A stretch of DNA of 64,000 nucleotides from Brasenia schreberi (Eukaryota > Streptophyta > Magnoliopsida > Nymphaeales > Cabombaceae). The notes beneath the pieces were generated by a model, which made no database searches, was not told where the DNA came from, and saw nothing but the letters and a program-made list of their open reading frames with translations. Position 1 is the stretch's first letter, and each line of letters starts with the position of its first letter. The position numbers were made by a program, and so were the translations under genes. Location: positions 21,001-85,000 of the forward strand of contig JAYKKT010000038.1 in NCBI GenBank assembly GCA_036023115.1, written 5' to 3'. Shown here piece after piece: positions 12,851 through 25,091 of the stretch.

Positions 12851-12958
12851 GTGGGATCATACCGGACTAATGCCAGGATCCCATCGAACTCGCGTTAAGC
12901 GTGCTTGGGCGAGTAGTACTAGGATGGGTGACCCCGGGAAGTCCTCGTGTTGCACCTC
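12851..12958 (+). rRNA. 5S rRNA gene copy
   Basis: Short indels (GTGGGATCAT, GACTAATGCCAGGATCC, GACCCCGGGAAG); box A intact. Confidence 0.78.
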
Positions 12959-13310
12959 TTTTTTGGATGGTCGAAACCCCCGCCCCGCAACTTTATCGGC
13001 CCGGATGGTGCGCCCCCATGGGCTCTTGCACATCGGTCGTCGCGCTCCTCGTGTCTTTTTGCACTTTCGGCCGGCCCCGCAACTTTATCGGCCGGATGGT
13101 CGAAACCCCCTGCACCGGAGGAAATAAAAACAAGGAGAAAACATGTTAGCGGGGTATAACGGGTGCGATCATATCCTCGTGTTGCACCTCTTTTTGCACG
13201 CCCGCCGCCCCCGCAACTTTCGGCCGGCCCCCGTAACTTTACTTTATCGGATGGATGGTCGGAAACCCCCGGCGCACGTACATACACGTTGATCGCGCTC
13301 CCGTTGACGA

Positions 13311-13424
13311 GTGCGATCATACCGGCACTAATGCACCGGATCCCATCGAACTCGCGGTTAAGCGTGCTTGGGCGAGAGTAGTACTAGGATGGGTGACCTC
13401 TGGGAAGTCCTCGTGTTGCACCTC
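13311..13424 (+). rRNA. 5S rRNA gene copy, intact
   Basis: All elements present; only a C is missing in GAACTCGCGG. Confidence 0.92.
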
Positions 13425-13869
13425 TTTTTGCACGCGCGGCCGCCCCCCCGCAACTTTATCGCCGGATGGTCGAAACCCCCCCGGCGCGCGTACATACACG
13501 TCGATCGCGCTCCTCGTGTTGCACCTCCTTTTTGCACTTTCGGCCGGCCCCGCAACTTTATCTAGGACGGATGGTCGAAGCCCCTGCACCAGAGGAAATA
13601 AAAACAAGGAGAAAACATGTTAGCGGGGTGTTGCACCTCTTTTGCACGCCGCACCGCCCGTCCCAAACTTTTTTCGGCCGGATGTGAAAACATGGTCGAG
13701 AGAAAACATGTTAGCGGGGTATAACGGTGCGATCATATCCTCGTGTTGCACCTCTTTTTGCACGCCTCGGCCCGCCCCGCAACTTTCGGCCGGCCCCCAC
13801 TGACTTTATCGGCCGGATGGTGAAACCCCGGCGCACGTACATACACGCTTGATCGCGCTCTTTTGTGCA

Positions 13870-13992
13870 GTGCGATCATACGCACTTGCCGGACTAATGC
13901 AGGATCCCATCAGAACTCCGCAGTTAAGCGTGCTTGGGCGAGAGTAGTACTAGGATGGGTGACCTCACGCAGGAAGTCCTCGTGTTGCACCT
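13870..13992 (+). rRNA. 5S rRNA gene copy
   Basis: Retains CATCAGAACTCC; box A and C intact; ACGCA is inserted after GACCTC and the 5' ATACC region is rearranged. Confidence 0.78.
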
Positions 13993-14359
13993 TTTTTTGC
14001 ACGCGCATGCGGCCGCCCCCTAACTTTATCGGCCGGATGGTCGAAACCCCCCGCCGGCAGCGTACATACACGTCGATCGCGCTCTCGTGTTGCACCTTGC
14101 ACTTTTGCACTTCGGCCGGATCCCCGAACTTTATCGGCCAGGATGGTCGAAGCCCGCACGCACCGGAGGAAATAAAAACAAGGAGAAAACATGTTAGCGG
14201 GGTATAACAGTGCGATCATATCCTCGTGTTGCACCTCTTTTTGCACGCCCGCCCGGCCCGCAACTTTCGGCCGGCCCCGCAACTTTATCGGCCGGATTAT
14301 CGTGGGAAACCCCGCCGGCGACGTACATACACGTTGATCGCGCGCTCCCATTGCGACAG

Positions 14360-14480
14360 GTGCGATCATACCGTGAAGCACTAATGCACCGGATCCCATC
14401 GAACTCCGCGGAGTTAAGCGTGCTTGGGCGAGAGTAGTACTAGGATGGGTGACCTCTGGGAAGTCCTCGTGTTGCACCTC
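14360..14480 (+). rRNA. 5S rRNA gene copy, intact
   Basis: All elements present, with GTGA inserted after ATACC and an extra GA before GTTAAGCG. Confidence 0.88.
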
Positions 14481-14839
14481 TTTTTTGCACGCCGGGCGGC
14501 CCCCGCAACTTTATCGGCCGGATGGTCGAAACCCCGCCGATGGCGCGCGTACATACACGTCGATCGCGCTCCTCGTGTTGCACCTCCTTTTTGCACTTTC
14601 GGCCGGCCCCCCGCAACTTTATCGGCTAGGATGGTCGAAGCCCCCGCACCGGAGGAAATAAAAACAAGGAGAAAACATGTTAGCGGGGTATAACAGTGCG
14701 ATCATATCCTCGTGTTGCACTCTCTTTTTGCACGCCCGCGGCCCCCGCAACTTTTCGGCCGGATGGTCGAAGAAACTTTATCGGCCGGATGGTCGAGCGG
14801 AACGCGACGACATACACGTTGATCGCTCCCATTGACGAG

Positions 14840-14963
14840 GTGCGATCATACCAAAGCACTAATGCACCGGATCCCATCGAACTCCGCGTTAAGCGTGCGG
14901 GGCGAGTACTAGGAACTCGTGCGCTAGGATGGGTGACCTCCGGAAGTCCTCGTGTTGCACCTC
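14840..14963 (+). pseudogene. 5S rRNA copy with disrupted middle
   Basis: The 5' third is intact, but box A reads TGCGGGGCG and a duplicated TACTAGGAACTCGTGCGC block separates it from box C. Confidence 0.62.
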
Positions 14964-15316
14964 TTTTTGCACGCGCGGATGGCCCCGAAGAACTTTATCG
15001 GCCGGATGGTCGAAACCCCCGCCGGCAGCGTACATACACGTCGATCGCGCTCCTCGTGTTGCCTCCTTTTTGCACTTTCGGCCCGCCCCGCAACTTTATC
15101 GGCCGGATGGTCGAAGCCCCGCACCAGAGGAAATAAAAACAAGGAGAAAACATGTTAGCGGGGTATAACGGTGCGATCATATCCTCGTGTTGCACCTCTG
15201 TTGCACTCTTTCCGCCCGCCCCGCAACTTTCGGCCGGATCCCCCGCAACTTTATCTACGGATGGTCGAAACCCCCCGCCGGCGCACGTATTACACACGTT
15301 GATCGCGCTCCCTCGT

Positions 15317-15435
15317 GTTGCGATCATACCAAAGCACTTTCGCACCGGATCCCATCGAACTCCGATGGTCGAAGCGTGCTTGGGCGAGAGTATACTAGGA
15401 TGGGTGACCTCTGGGAAGTCCTCGTGTTGCACCTC
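15317..15435 (+). pseudogene. 5S rRNA copy with box A replaced by spacer
   Basis: The 5' end is fused to a tail piece (CTCGTGTTGCGATC), and GATGGTCGAAGCG replaces GCAGTTAAGCG. Confidence 0.62.
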
Positions 15436-15804
15436 TTTTTTTACGCGCGCGGCCGGCCCCCGCAACTTTATCGGCCGGATGGTCGAAACCCCCGCCGGCG
15501 CGCCGCAGTCATACAACATCGTTGCGCCTCCTCGTGTTGCACCTCCTTTTTGCCTTGCGGCTTTCAGAACCCCGCAACTTTATCGGCCGGATGGTCGAAG
15601 CCCCCGCACCCGAGGAAATAAAAACAAGAGAAAACATGTTAGCGGGGTATAACAGGTGCGATCATATCCTCGTGTGTTGCACCTCTTTTTGCACGCCCGC
15701 CGGCCCCGCCCGCAACTTTCGGGCCGGCCCCGCAACTTTATCGGCCGGATGGTCTGAAACCCCGCCAACGCACGTACATACACGTTGATCGCGCCCATTT
15801 GTGA

Positions 15805-15920
15805 GTGCGATCATACCAAAGCACTAATGCACCGGATCCCATCGAACTCGCGATTAAGCGTGTGCTTGGGCGAGAGTAGTACTAGGATGGGTGAAACGGG
15901 AAGTCCTCGTGTTGCACCTC
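15805..15920 (+). rRNA. 5S rRNA gene copy
   Basis: Complete except for a TG duplication in box A (GCGTGTGCTTGGGCG) and GTGAAACGGG replacing GTGACCTCCGGG. Confidence 0.7.
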
Positions 15921-16298
15921 TTTTTGCACGCGCGCGGGGCCCCCCCGCAACTTTATCGGACGGATGGTCGAAACCCCCCCGGCCGATCGTACGGACACAC
16001 GTCGATCGCGCCTCGTGTTGCACCTCCCTTTTGCACTTTCGGCCGGCCCCGCAACTTTATCGGCCAGGATGGTCGAAGCCCCGCCCCCCGGAGGAAATAA
16101 AAACAAGGAGAAAACATGTTAGCGGGGTATAACGGGTGCGATCATATCCTCGTGTTCGTGTTGCACGTATACCTTTTGCACGCCCGCCGTGGCCCCGCAA
16201 CTTTCGGCCGGCCCCCGCCCCCGCAACTTTATCGGCGGATGGTCGAAACCCCCCGCGCACGGCGACGTACATACACGTTGATCGCGCTCCCATTGGGA

Positions 16299-16418
16299 GT
16301 GCGATCATACCAGCACTAATGCACCGGATCCCATCGAACTCCGCGAGAAAACTTAAGCGTGCTTGGGCGAGAGTAGTACTAGGATGGGTGACCTCCGGGA
16401 AGTCCTCGTGTTGCACCT
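16299..16418 (+). rRNA. 5S rRNA gene copy
   Basis: Complete body; GAGAAAAC, resembling the A-rich spacer, is inserted just before TTAAGCGTGC. Confidence 0.75.
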
Positions 16419-16758
16419 TTTTTTGCACGCGCGCGGCCGGCCCCGCAACTTTATCGGCCGGATGGTCGAAACCCCCCGCCGAAATAAAAACGCGCGTACA
16501 TACACGATCGCGCTCGTGCGCTCCTCGTGTTGCACCTCCTTTTTGCACTTTCGGCCGGCCCCCGCAACTTTATCGGCCCGGATGGTCGAAGCCCCCGCAC
16601 CGGAGGAAATAAAAACAAGGAGAAAACATGTTAGCGGGGTATAACAGGTGCGATCATATCCTCGTGTTGCACCTCTTTTTGCACGCCCCACGCAACTTTT
16701 CCTCGATGGTCATACTTTTTGAACGCCGCAATACACGTTGATCGCGCTCCCGCTTGCG

Positions 16759-16870
16759 GTGCGATCATACCGGCACTTTCGGATCCCGGATGGTCGAACT
16801 TTCCGTGATTAGCGTGCTTGGCGAGTACACGTTGATCGGATGGGTGACCTCCAGGAAGTCCTCGAGGAGC
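16759..16870 (+). pseudogene. 5S rRNA pseudogene
   Basis: Box A is shortened, the middle carries a spacer piece (TACACGTTGATC) and the tail is CTCGAGGAGCAC. A further box C fragment lies at 16917-16943. Confidence 0.6.
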
Positions 16871-17220
16871 ACTAATGCGGGCCGGGCCCGAATCAACTTT
16901 ATTAAGGATGGTCGGGCGAGAGTATACAGGATGGGTGACCTCGATCGCGCTCCTCGTGTTGCACCTCCTTTTGCACTTTCGGCCGGCCCCCGCAACTTTA
17001 TCTACGGATGGTCGAAACCCCCCGCACCGCGGAAATAAAAACAAGGAGAAAACATGTTAGCGGGGTATACACGGGTGCGATCATATCCTCGTGTTGCACC
17101 TCTTTTTTTTGCACGGATGGTCGGCCCCCGCAACTTTCGGCCCCCCGCAACTTTATCAGGCCGGATGGTGAAACCCCGCCGCAAGACGTACATACACGTT
17201 GATCGCGCTCCCGTTGACAG

Positions 17221-17333
17221 GTGCGATCATACAAGCACTAATGCCCCCGGATCCCATCGGAACTCCGATGGTTAAGCGTGCTTGGGCGAGAGTAGTAATG
17301 GGTGACCTCTGGGAAGTCCTCGTGTTGCACCTC
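17221..17333 (+). rRNA. 5S rRNA gene copy
   Basis: Box A intact (GTTAAGCGTGCTTGGGCG); CTAGG is lost between AGTAGTA and ATGGGTGACC. Confidence 0.75.
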
Positions 17334-17709
17334 TTTTTGCACGCCCGCGCCCCCGCAACTTTCGGCCCCCGCAACTTTATCGGCCGGATGGTCGAACCCC
17401 CCGCCCGGCGCACGTACATACACGTCGATCGCGCTCCTCGTGTTGCACCTCCTTTTGCACTTTCGGCCGGCCCCCCGCAACTTTATCGGCCAGGATGGTC
17501 GAAGCCCCGCACCGGAGGAAATAAAAACAAGGAGAAAACATGTACTAGGATGGGTATAACAGTGCGATCATATCCTCGTGTTGCACCTCTTTTTTGCACG
17601 CCCCGCCGCCCTCGCAACTTTCGGCCCCCCGCAACTTTATCGGCCGGATGGTCGGAAACCCCGCCAACAAGCGCACGTACATACACGTTGATCGCGCTCC
17701 CACGTTGGA

Positions 17710-17810
17710 GTGCGATCATACCAAAGCACTAATGCACCGGATCCCATCGAAATAAAAGCGTGGAGAAAACACTAGGATGGGTGCCTGGGAAGTCCTCGTG
17801 TTTGCACCTC
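17710..17810 (+). pseudogene. 5S rRNA copy with promoter replaced by A-rich spacer
   Basis: After GGATCCCATCGA the box A region is replaced by AATAAAAGCGTGGAGAAAAC from the spacer; a damaged box C and the tail follow. Confidence 0.68.
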
Positions 17811-18227
17811 TTTTGCACGCGCCGCCGGCCCCCAACTTTATCGGCCGCGTGAAACCCCACGGATGGTCGAAACACCCAACGCGCAGGAAATGCACCCTTT
17901 TTGCATGGTTCGGCGTCAGCCATACTCAGGTCGCGATCATATCCTCGTGTTACCTCTTTTGCACGGACTTGCCCCGCCGGATCCCATCAGAACTTTATCG
18001 GCCGGATGGTAAGCCCCGCACGAGAGTAGTACTAGGAAATAAAAACAAGGTGAAAACCTAGCTGAAGTGCGATCATATCCTCGTGTTGCACCTTTTTTGC
18101 ACGCGCCCGCCCCCCGCAACTTTTCGGCTTGGATGGTCGAAAGCCCCCCCCGAGACTTTATCGGACGGATGGCTGAAACCCCGATCGCGACGTACATACA
18201 CGTTGATCGCGCTCCCGTTGCACGCAG

Positions 18228-18344
18228 GGGCGATCATACCAAGCACTTTAATGCACCGGATCCCATCGAACCCGCGTTAAGCGTGCTTGGGCGAGAAAAC
18301 AGTACTAGGATGGGTGACCTCGGGAAGTCCTCGTGTTGCACCTC
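18228..18344 (+). rRNA. 5S rRNA gene copy
   Basis: Box A intact; AAAAC is inserted before AGTACTAGG; box C intact. Confidence 0.76.
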
Positions 18345-18745
18345 TTTTTGCACGCGGGCCGGCCCCGCAACTTTATCGGATGGTCGAAACCCCCCGCCGG
18401 CACGAGGAAATAACATACATCGTCGCGCTCCTCGTGTTGCACCTCCTTTTTGCACTTTCGCCTCGTGTTGCATCGCGCTTTTTGCGGCCGGATGCCCCCG
18501 ACTCGCATCGCAGGATCCCGGAGGGTCAGACTTTATCCGGATGGCTTGCCGCGAGGAAATAAAAACGAGGAGAAAACATGTTAGCGGGGTATAACTCGGT
18601 GCGACCTCCTATCTCGTGTTGCACCTCTTGCACGCCCACGCCGGGCCCCGCAACTTTCGGCCGGCCCCTTTACCAACTTTATCGGCCGGATGGTGAAACC
18701 CCGCCGCACGTACATACACGTTGATCGCGCTCCCGTTGACAGTGC

Positions 18746-18862
18746 GTGCGATCATACCAAGCACTAATGCACCGGATCCCATCGAACTCCGCAGTAAGCG
18801 TGCTTGGGCGAGAGTAGTACTAGGATGGGTGACCTCTGCAGGAAGTCCTCGTGTTGCACCTC
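18746..18862 (+). rRNA. 5S rRNA gene copy
   Basis: Full length; the first GTGCG is duplicated and box A lacks one T (GCAGTAAGCG). Confidence 0.84.
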
Positions 18863-19225
18863 TTTTTTTGCACGCGGGCGGCCCCCCGCAACTTTATCGG
18901 CCGGATGGTCGAAACCCCCGCCGTGGCGCGCGTACACACGTCACGTCGATCGCGCTCCTCGTGTTGCCTCCTTTTTGCACTTTCGGCCGGGCCCCGCAAC
19001 TTTATCGGCGGATGGTCGAAGCCCCCTCGCACCAGGAGGAAATAAAAACAAGGAGAAAACATGTTAGCGGGGTATAACGGGTGCGATCATATCCTCGTGT
19101 TGCACCTCTTTTTGCACGCCGCCCGCCCGCACGCAACTTTCGGGCCCCGCAACTTTATCGGCCGGATGGTCGAGAAACCCCCGCCGGCGCACGTACATAC
19201 ACGTTGATCGCGCTCCCATTGACGG

Positions 19226-19337
19226 GTGCGATCATACCAAGCACTAATGCACCGGATCCCATCGAACTCCGCATTAAGCGTGCTTGGGCGAGAGTAGTAC
19301 TAGGATGGGTGACCTCGGGAAGTCCTCGTGTTGCCTC
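19226..19337 (+). rRNA. 5S rRNA gene copy
   Basis: Promoter intact; CTCCTGGG is shortened to CTCGGG and the tail is GTTGCCTC. Confidence 0.85.
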
Positions 19338-19702
19338 TTTTGCACGCGCGCCCGCAACTTTCGGCCGGCCCCATCGCAACTTTATCGGCCGGATGGTCGA
19401 GAAACCCCCCCGCGCGCGTACGTACATACACGTCGATCGCGCTCCTCGTGTTGCACCTCCTTTTTGCACTTTCGGCCGGCCCCCGCATGACTTTATCGGC
19501 GGATGGTCGAAGCCCCTGCACGCACCGAGGAAATAAAAACAAGGAGAAAACATGTTAGCGGGGTATAACAGGTGCGATCATATCCTCGTGTTGCACCTCT
19601 TTTTGCACGCCCGCCCCCCCGCAACTTTCGGCCGGCCCCCGCAACTTTATCGGCCCCGAAACCCCCCAACAAGACGCATACACGTTGACGCGCGTCGATC
19701 GG

Positions 19703-19780
19703 AGTGCGATGTGTGATGGCATCGGATCCCATCGAACCCAGATTAAATGCAGTAGTACTAGGATGGGTGACTCGGTGAAG
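19703..19780 (+). pseudogene. 5S rRNA pseudogene
   Basis: Only GTGCGAT, GGATCCCATCGAAC, AGTAGTACTAGG and GATGGGTGAC survive; most of box A and the tail are gone. Confidence 0.62.
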
Positions 19781-19822
19781 CCTCTGGGCGTACATACACG
19801 TTAGGATCGCGCTCCCATTGTG

Positions 19823-19946
19823 GTGCGATCCACCGGCACTAATACGCACGCGGATCCCATCGAGCGCAGTTAAGCGTGATGGTCGGGCGAAAGTACTAGG
19901 ATGGGTGACCTCGGGACGTCCTCGTGCGCTCCTCGTGTTGCACCTC
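19823..19946 (+). pseudogene. 5S rRNA copy with damaged box A
   Basis: Box A reads GTTAAGCGTGATGGTCGGGCG, an insertion of the spacer motif GATGGTC; the tail segment is partly duplicated (CTCGTGCGCTCCTCGTGTTG). Confidence 0.62.
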
Positions 19947-20186
19947 TTTTTTGCACTTTCGGCCGGCCCCGCAACTTTATCGGCCGGATGGTCGAAGCCC
20001 CGCCGAGAGGAAATAAAAACAAGGAGAAAACATGTTAGCGGGGTAACAAACACGTCGATCATATCGCGTGTTGCCTCGTGTTGCCACCCCTTTTTTGCTT
20101 TCGCCCCCCCGCAACTTTATCGGCAGGATGGTCGAAGCCCCACACCGAGGAAATAAAAACAAGGAGAAAACATGTTAGCGGGGCGG

Positions 20187-20325
20187 GTGCGATCATATCC
20201 TCGTGTTGCACTCTTTTTGTGCACCGGATCCCATCGAACTCCGCTAGTTAAGCGTGCTTGGGCGAGAGTAGTATGGTAGGATGGGTGACCTCCAGGAAGT
20301 CCTCGTGTCGCTCGTGTTGCACCTC
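20187..20325 (+). rRNA. 5S rRNA copy, mini/full chimera
   Basis: Mini-5S junction plus T-run (CTCGTGTTGCACTCTTTTTG) leads straight into TGCACCGGATCC and an otherwise normal box A. The tail CTCGTGT is also duplicated. Confidence 0.68.
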
Positions 20326-21124
20326 TTTTGCACGCGGCACGCCCCCGCAACTTTATCGGCGGATGGGATCCCGCCCACGAACCCCATAAATAAACGGCGA
20401 AAACTGTCGTACCGGGTAGTATGGATGGGTGCCCCCGAACTCCTCGTGTTGCACCTCTTTTTGCACTTTCGTCGAAGGCCGCCCCGAACTTTATCCGCGA
20501 TGGAGAGAAAACCCCACAGCGGGGTATGACACGTGATCATATCCTCGTGTTGCACCCTTTTGCACGACGCTTCGGCCCTCACCCCGCAACTTTATCGGCC
20601 GGATGATCGAAGCCCCCGACCCGAGAAATAAAACAAGGAGAAAATCGCGCTCCCATTGAGTGGTATAACAGGATGCGATCATATCCTCGTGTTGCACCTC
20701 TTTTTTTGACGGGTGCCGAAGTCCTCGTGTTGCACCTCTTTTGCCTCGCCCCCCCGCAACTTTATCGGCCGGATGGAGAAACCCCGCCCAGCGCGCGTAC
20801 ATACACGTCGATCGCGCTCCTCGTGTTGCACCTCTTTTTGCACGCGCCCTACGGCACGCAACAATGCACTAGGATCACGGGATGGTCAAGCCCTTTTTGC
20901 ACCGGAGGAAATAAAAACAAGGAGAAAACATGTTAGCGTACATAGGGGGTGACCTCAAGGGGAAGTATCAGTGCGATCATATCCTCGTGTTGCACCTCTT
21001 TTTGCACGCACGCCGCCGGCCCCGCAACTTTCGGCCGGCCCCCGCAACTTTATCGGCCGGATGGTCGGGAAACCCCCGCCGGCGCACGTACGTATACACG
21101 TTGATCGCGCTCCCTCGTGACAGG

Positions 21125-21244
21125 GTGCGATCATACCAGCACTAATGCACCGGATCCCATCTTTATCTCCGGATGGTCGAAGCGTGCTTGAGGCGAGAGT
21201 AGTACTAGGATGGGTGACCTCGGGAAGTCCTCGTGTTGCACCTC
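21125..21244 (+). pseudogene. 5S rRNA copy with box A replaced by spacer
   Basis: CGAACTCCGCAGTTAAGCG is replaced by TTTATCTCCGGATGG and TCGAAGCG; box C and tail are intact. Confidence 0.65.
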
Positions 21245-21591
21245 TTTTTTTTTTGCCGCGCGCCCGCAACTTTCGGCCGGCCCCGCAACTTTATCGGCCG
21301 GATGGTCGAAACCCCCCCGCCGGCGAAATACGTACAAACATCGCGATCAACGGTGCGATCTCGTGTTGCACCTCCTTTTTGCACTTTCGTGCCGCCCCGC
21401 AACTTTATCGGCACGGGATGGTCGAAGAATCCCCCGCACGCACCGGAGGATAAAAACAAGGAGAAAACATGTTAGCGGGGTATGGGGGTATATCCTCGTG
21501 TTGCACCTCAATGGATGCGCTCCTGCACGACGAGCCTTTCGCCTTTATCGGTTGAAACCCCACACGTACATACCTTGATCGCGCTCCCCGT

Positions 21592-21692
21592 GTGCATCCT
21601 ACCGGAACTGCCGGATCCCATCGGAACTTAAGCGTGCTTGGGAGAGTAGTACTAGGATGGGTGACCTCCGGGAAGTCCTCGTGTTGCACCTC
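21592..21692 (+). rRNA. 5S rRNA gene copy, shortened
   Basis: Missing most of CAGCACTAATGCA and the CCGCAG before TTAAGCG; box C and tail normal. Confidence 0.68.
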
Positions 21693-22053
21693 TTTTTTGC
21701 ACGCGCGGGGCGGCCCCGCAACTTTATCGGCCTCCCGGATGGTCGAAACCCCCGCCGGCGCGCGTACATACACGTCGTCGATCGCGCTCCTCGTGTTGCA
21801 CCTCCTTTTTGCACTTTCGGCCGGCCCCGCAACTTTTATCGGCTAGGATGGTCGAAGCCCCGCACCGAGAGGAAATAAAAACAAGGAGAAAACATGTTAG
21901 CGGGGTATAACAGGTGCGATCATATCCTCGTGTTGCACTTCTTTTTGCACGCCCGTGCGCCCCCGCAACTTTCGGCCCCCCGCAACTTTATCGGCCGGAT
22001 GGTCGACCCCCCGCCGGCGCACGTACATACACGTTGATCGCGCTCCCATTGTG

Positions 22054-22169
22054 GTGCGATCATACCAAGCACTAATGCACCGGATCCCATCGAACTCCGC
22101 AGTTAAGCGTGCTTTGGCGAGAGTAGTACTAGGATGGGTGACCTCTGGGAAGTCCTCGTGTTGCACCTC
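22054..22169 (+). rRNA. 5S rRNA gene copy
   Basis: Complete; box A has GCTTTGGCG for GCTTGGGCG. Confidence 0.88.
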
Positions 22170-22527
22170 TTTTTTGCACGCGCGGGCGGCCGGCCCCGCA
22201 ACTTTATCGGCCGGATGGTCGAAACCCCCGCCGGCGCGCGTACGTACATACACGTCGATCGCGCTCCTCGTGTTGCACCTCCTTTTTGCACTTTCGGCCG
22301 GCCCCGCAACTTTATCGGCGGATGGTCGAAGCCCCCGCACCGGAGGAAATAAAAACAAGGAGAAAACATGTTAGCGGGGTATAACGGGTGCGATCATATC
22401 CTCGTGTTGCACCTCTTTTTGCACGCCCGCCCCCCGCAACTTTCGGCCGGCCCCGCAACTTTATCGGCCGGATGGTCGAAACCCCGCCAACGCACGTACA
22501 TACACGTTGATCGCGCTCCCATTGACA

Positions 22528-22646
22528 GTGCGATCATACCAAAGACTAATGCACCGGATCCCATCGAACTCCGCGGTTAAGCGCGTGCTTGGGCGAGAGT
22601 AGTACTAGGATGGGTGACCTCACAGGAAGTCCTCGTGTTGCACCTC
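22528..22646 (+). rRNA. 5S rRNA gene copy
   Basis: Complete; CG duplication in box A (AAGCGCGTGC) and CTCACAGG in place of CTCCTGGG. Confidence 0.84.
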
Positions 22647-23029
22647 TTTTTTGCACGCCTCGGATGGTCGAAAACCCTCGCGCGCGACATACCGGATCGC
22701 GCCCTCCGGATGGTGAGAAACCCCCCCGATGGGTAGCGACCTACCGTCGATCGCGCTCCTCGTGTTGCACCTCTTTTTGCACTTTCGGCCGGCCCCGCAA
22801 CTTTATCGTACGGATGGTCGAAGCCCCCCGCACCGGAGGAAATAAAAAAAAGGAGAAAACATGTTAGCGGGGTATAACGGGTGCGATCATATCCTCGTGT
22901 TGCACCTCTTTTTGCACGCCCGCCGCCGGCCCCGCAACTTTCGGCCGGCCCCCCGTAACTTTATCGGCCGGATGGTCGAAACCCCCGCCGGCGCGCGTAC
23001 ATACACGTTGATCGCGCTCCCGTTGACAG

Positions 23030-23146
23030 GTGCGATCATACCAAAGCACTAATGCACCGGATCCCATCGAACTCCGCGGTTAAGCGTGCTTGGGCGAGAG
23101 TAGTACTAGGATGGGTGACCTCCGGGAAGTCCTCGTGTTGCACCTC
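23030..23146 (+). rRNA. 5S rRNA gene copy, intact
   Basis: All promoter elements and both ends intact; 117 bp. Confidence 0.94.
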
Positions 23147-23503
23147 TTTTTGCACGCGCGGCCGGCCCCGCAACTTTATCGGCGGATGGTCGAAACCCCC
23201 CGCGCGACGTACACACGTCGATCGCGCTCTCCTTGCACCTCCGTTTCGGTGTGACTGCTACTTTCGCCCCGGATGGTCACTCGCGACTTTATCGGCGAAG
23301 CCCGCACCAGGAAATAAAAACAAGGAGAAAACATGTTAGCGGGGTATAACAGGTGCGATCATATCCTCGTGTTGCACCTCTTTTTGCACGCCCGCCCGCC
23401 CGGACGCACACTTTCGGCCCGCCCAACTTTATCGGCCGGATGGATGGTGGAACCCCCGCCGGCGCACGTACGTACATACACGTTGATCGCGCTCCCGTTG
23501 ACG

Positions 23504-23619
23504 GTGCGATCATACCGGCACTAATGCACCGGATCCCATCGAGAACTCCGCGTTAAGCGTGCTTGGGCGAGAGTAGTACTAGGATGGGTGACCTCTGGGA
23601 AGTCCTCGTGTTGCACCTC
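23504..23619 (+). rRNA. 5S rRNA gene copy, intact
   Basis: Complete; CATCGAGAACTCCGCG variant before box A; followed by a long T-run. Confidence 0.9.
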
Positions 23620-23992
23620 TTTTTTTTGCACGCGCGGGCGGGCCGGCCCGCAACTTTATCGGCGGATGGTCGAAACCCCCCGCCGGCGCGCGTACGCGTA
23701 CACGTCGATCGCGCTCCTCGTGTTGCACCTCCTTTTTGCACTTTCGGCCGGCCCCAACTTTATCGGGCGGATGGTCGAAGCCCTGCACCAGAGAAGGAAA
23801 TAAAAACAAGGAGAAAACATGTTAGCGGGGTATAACGGGTGCGATCATATCCTCGTGTTGCACCTCTTTTTGCACGCCCTTTTGCCCCGCAACTTTCGGC
23901 CGGCCCCCCCCGCTTTTCGATCGGGAAACGATGGATGGGAAACCCCCCAACCGGCGCACGTACATACACGTTGATCGCGCTCCCATTGACGG

Positions 23993-24110
23993 GTGCGATC
24001 ATACCCAAAGCACTAATGCACCGGATCCCATCGAACTCCGCGAGTTAAGCGTGCTTGGGCGAGAGTAGTACTAGGATGGGTGACCTCGGGAAGTCCTCGT
24101 GTTGCACCTC
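23993..24110 (+). rRNA. 5S rRNA gene copy, intact
   Basis: Complete; one extra C in ATACCCAAAGC and CTCGGGAAG; followed by an 8-T run. Confidence 0.9.
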
Positions 24111-24489
24111 TTTTTTTTGCGCGCGGGCCGGCCCCCGCAACTTTATCGGCCGGATGGTCGAAACCCCCCCCGCGAGGAAATCGGCCGATGGTCGAAACCC
24201 CCCGCGTACATACACGCACGTATCGATCGCGCTCGTGTTGCACCTCCTTTTTGCACTTTCGGATCCCCGGCCCCGCAACTTTATCGGTGGGATGGTCGAA
24301 GCCCCCTAGGAGAGGAAATAAAAACAAGGAGAAAACATGTTAGCGGGGTATAACAGTGCGATCATATCCTCGTGTTGCACCTCTTTTTGCACGCCCGCCC
24401 CGCAACTTTCGCCCGGCCCCAACTTTATCGGCCGGATGGTCGGAAACCCCGCCGCCGCACGTACATACACGTTGATCGCGCTCCCGGCA

Positions 24490-24618
24490 GTGCGATCATA
24501 CCCCACGTCGGATGCCCGATCACCCGCCGGCGCACGTACATATCCCGTTGACTCGCGCTAAGTGCTTGGGCGAGTAGTAGTGCGGATGGGTGACCTCGGG
24601 AAGTCCTCGTGTTGCACC
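24490..24618 (+). pseudogene. 5S rRNA pseudogene
   Basis: The region from ATACC to box A is replaced by spacer (CACCCGCCGGCGCACGTACA); box A is partial; the box C region and tail remain. Confidence 0.62.
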
Positions 24619-24968
24619 GTTGCGGACGCGGGCGGTTAACTTTATCGGCGGATGGTCGAGAAACCCCCGCCGGCGCGCGACCTACACGTCGGGAAGTCCT
24701 CGTGTTGCACCTCCTTTTGCACTTTCGGCCGGCCCCCGCAACTTTATCGGCGGATGGTCGAAACCCCGCACCGGAGGAAATAAAAACAAGGAGAAAACAT
24801 GTTAGCGGGGTATAACGGTGCGATCATATCCTCGTGTTGCACCTCTTTTTGCACGCCCGCCCGGCATCGCAACTTTCGGCCCGGCCCCCGTAACTTTATC
24901 GGCCGGATGGTCGGAAAGCCCCGCCGGCGCACGTACGTACATACACGTTGATCGCGCTCCCATTGACA

Positions 24969-25091
24969 GTGCGATCATACCTCGTGTTGCACTAATGCAC
25001 CGGATCCCATCGAAACTCCGCAGTTAAGCGTGCTTGGGCGAGAGTAGTACTAGGATGGGTGACCTCCTGGGAAGTCCTCGTGTTGCACCTC
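24969..25091 (+). rRNA. 5S rRNA copy, mini/full chimera
   Basis: GTGCGATCATACCTCGTGTT runs into GCACTAATGCACCGGATCC, so a tail piece is inserted at about +12; box A, intermediate element and box C are intact. Confidence 0.82.
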
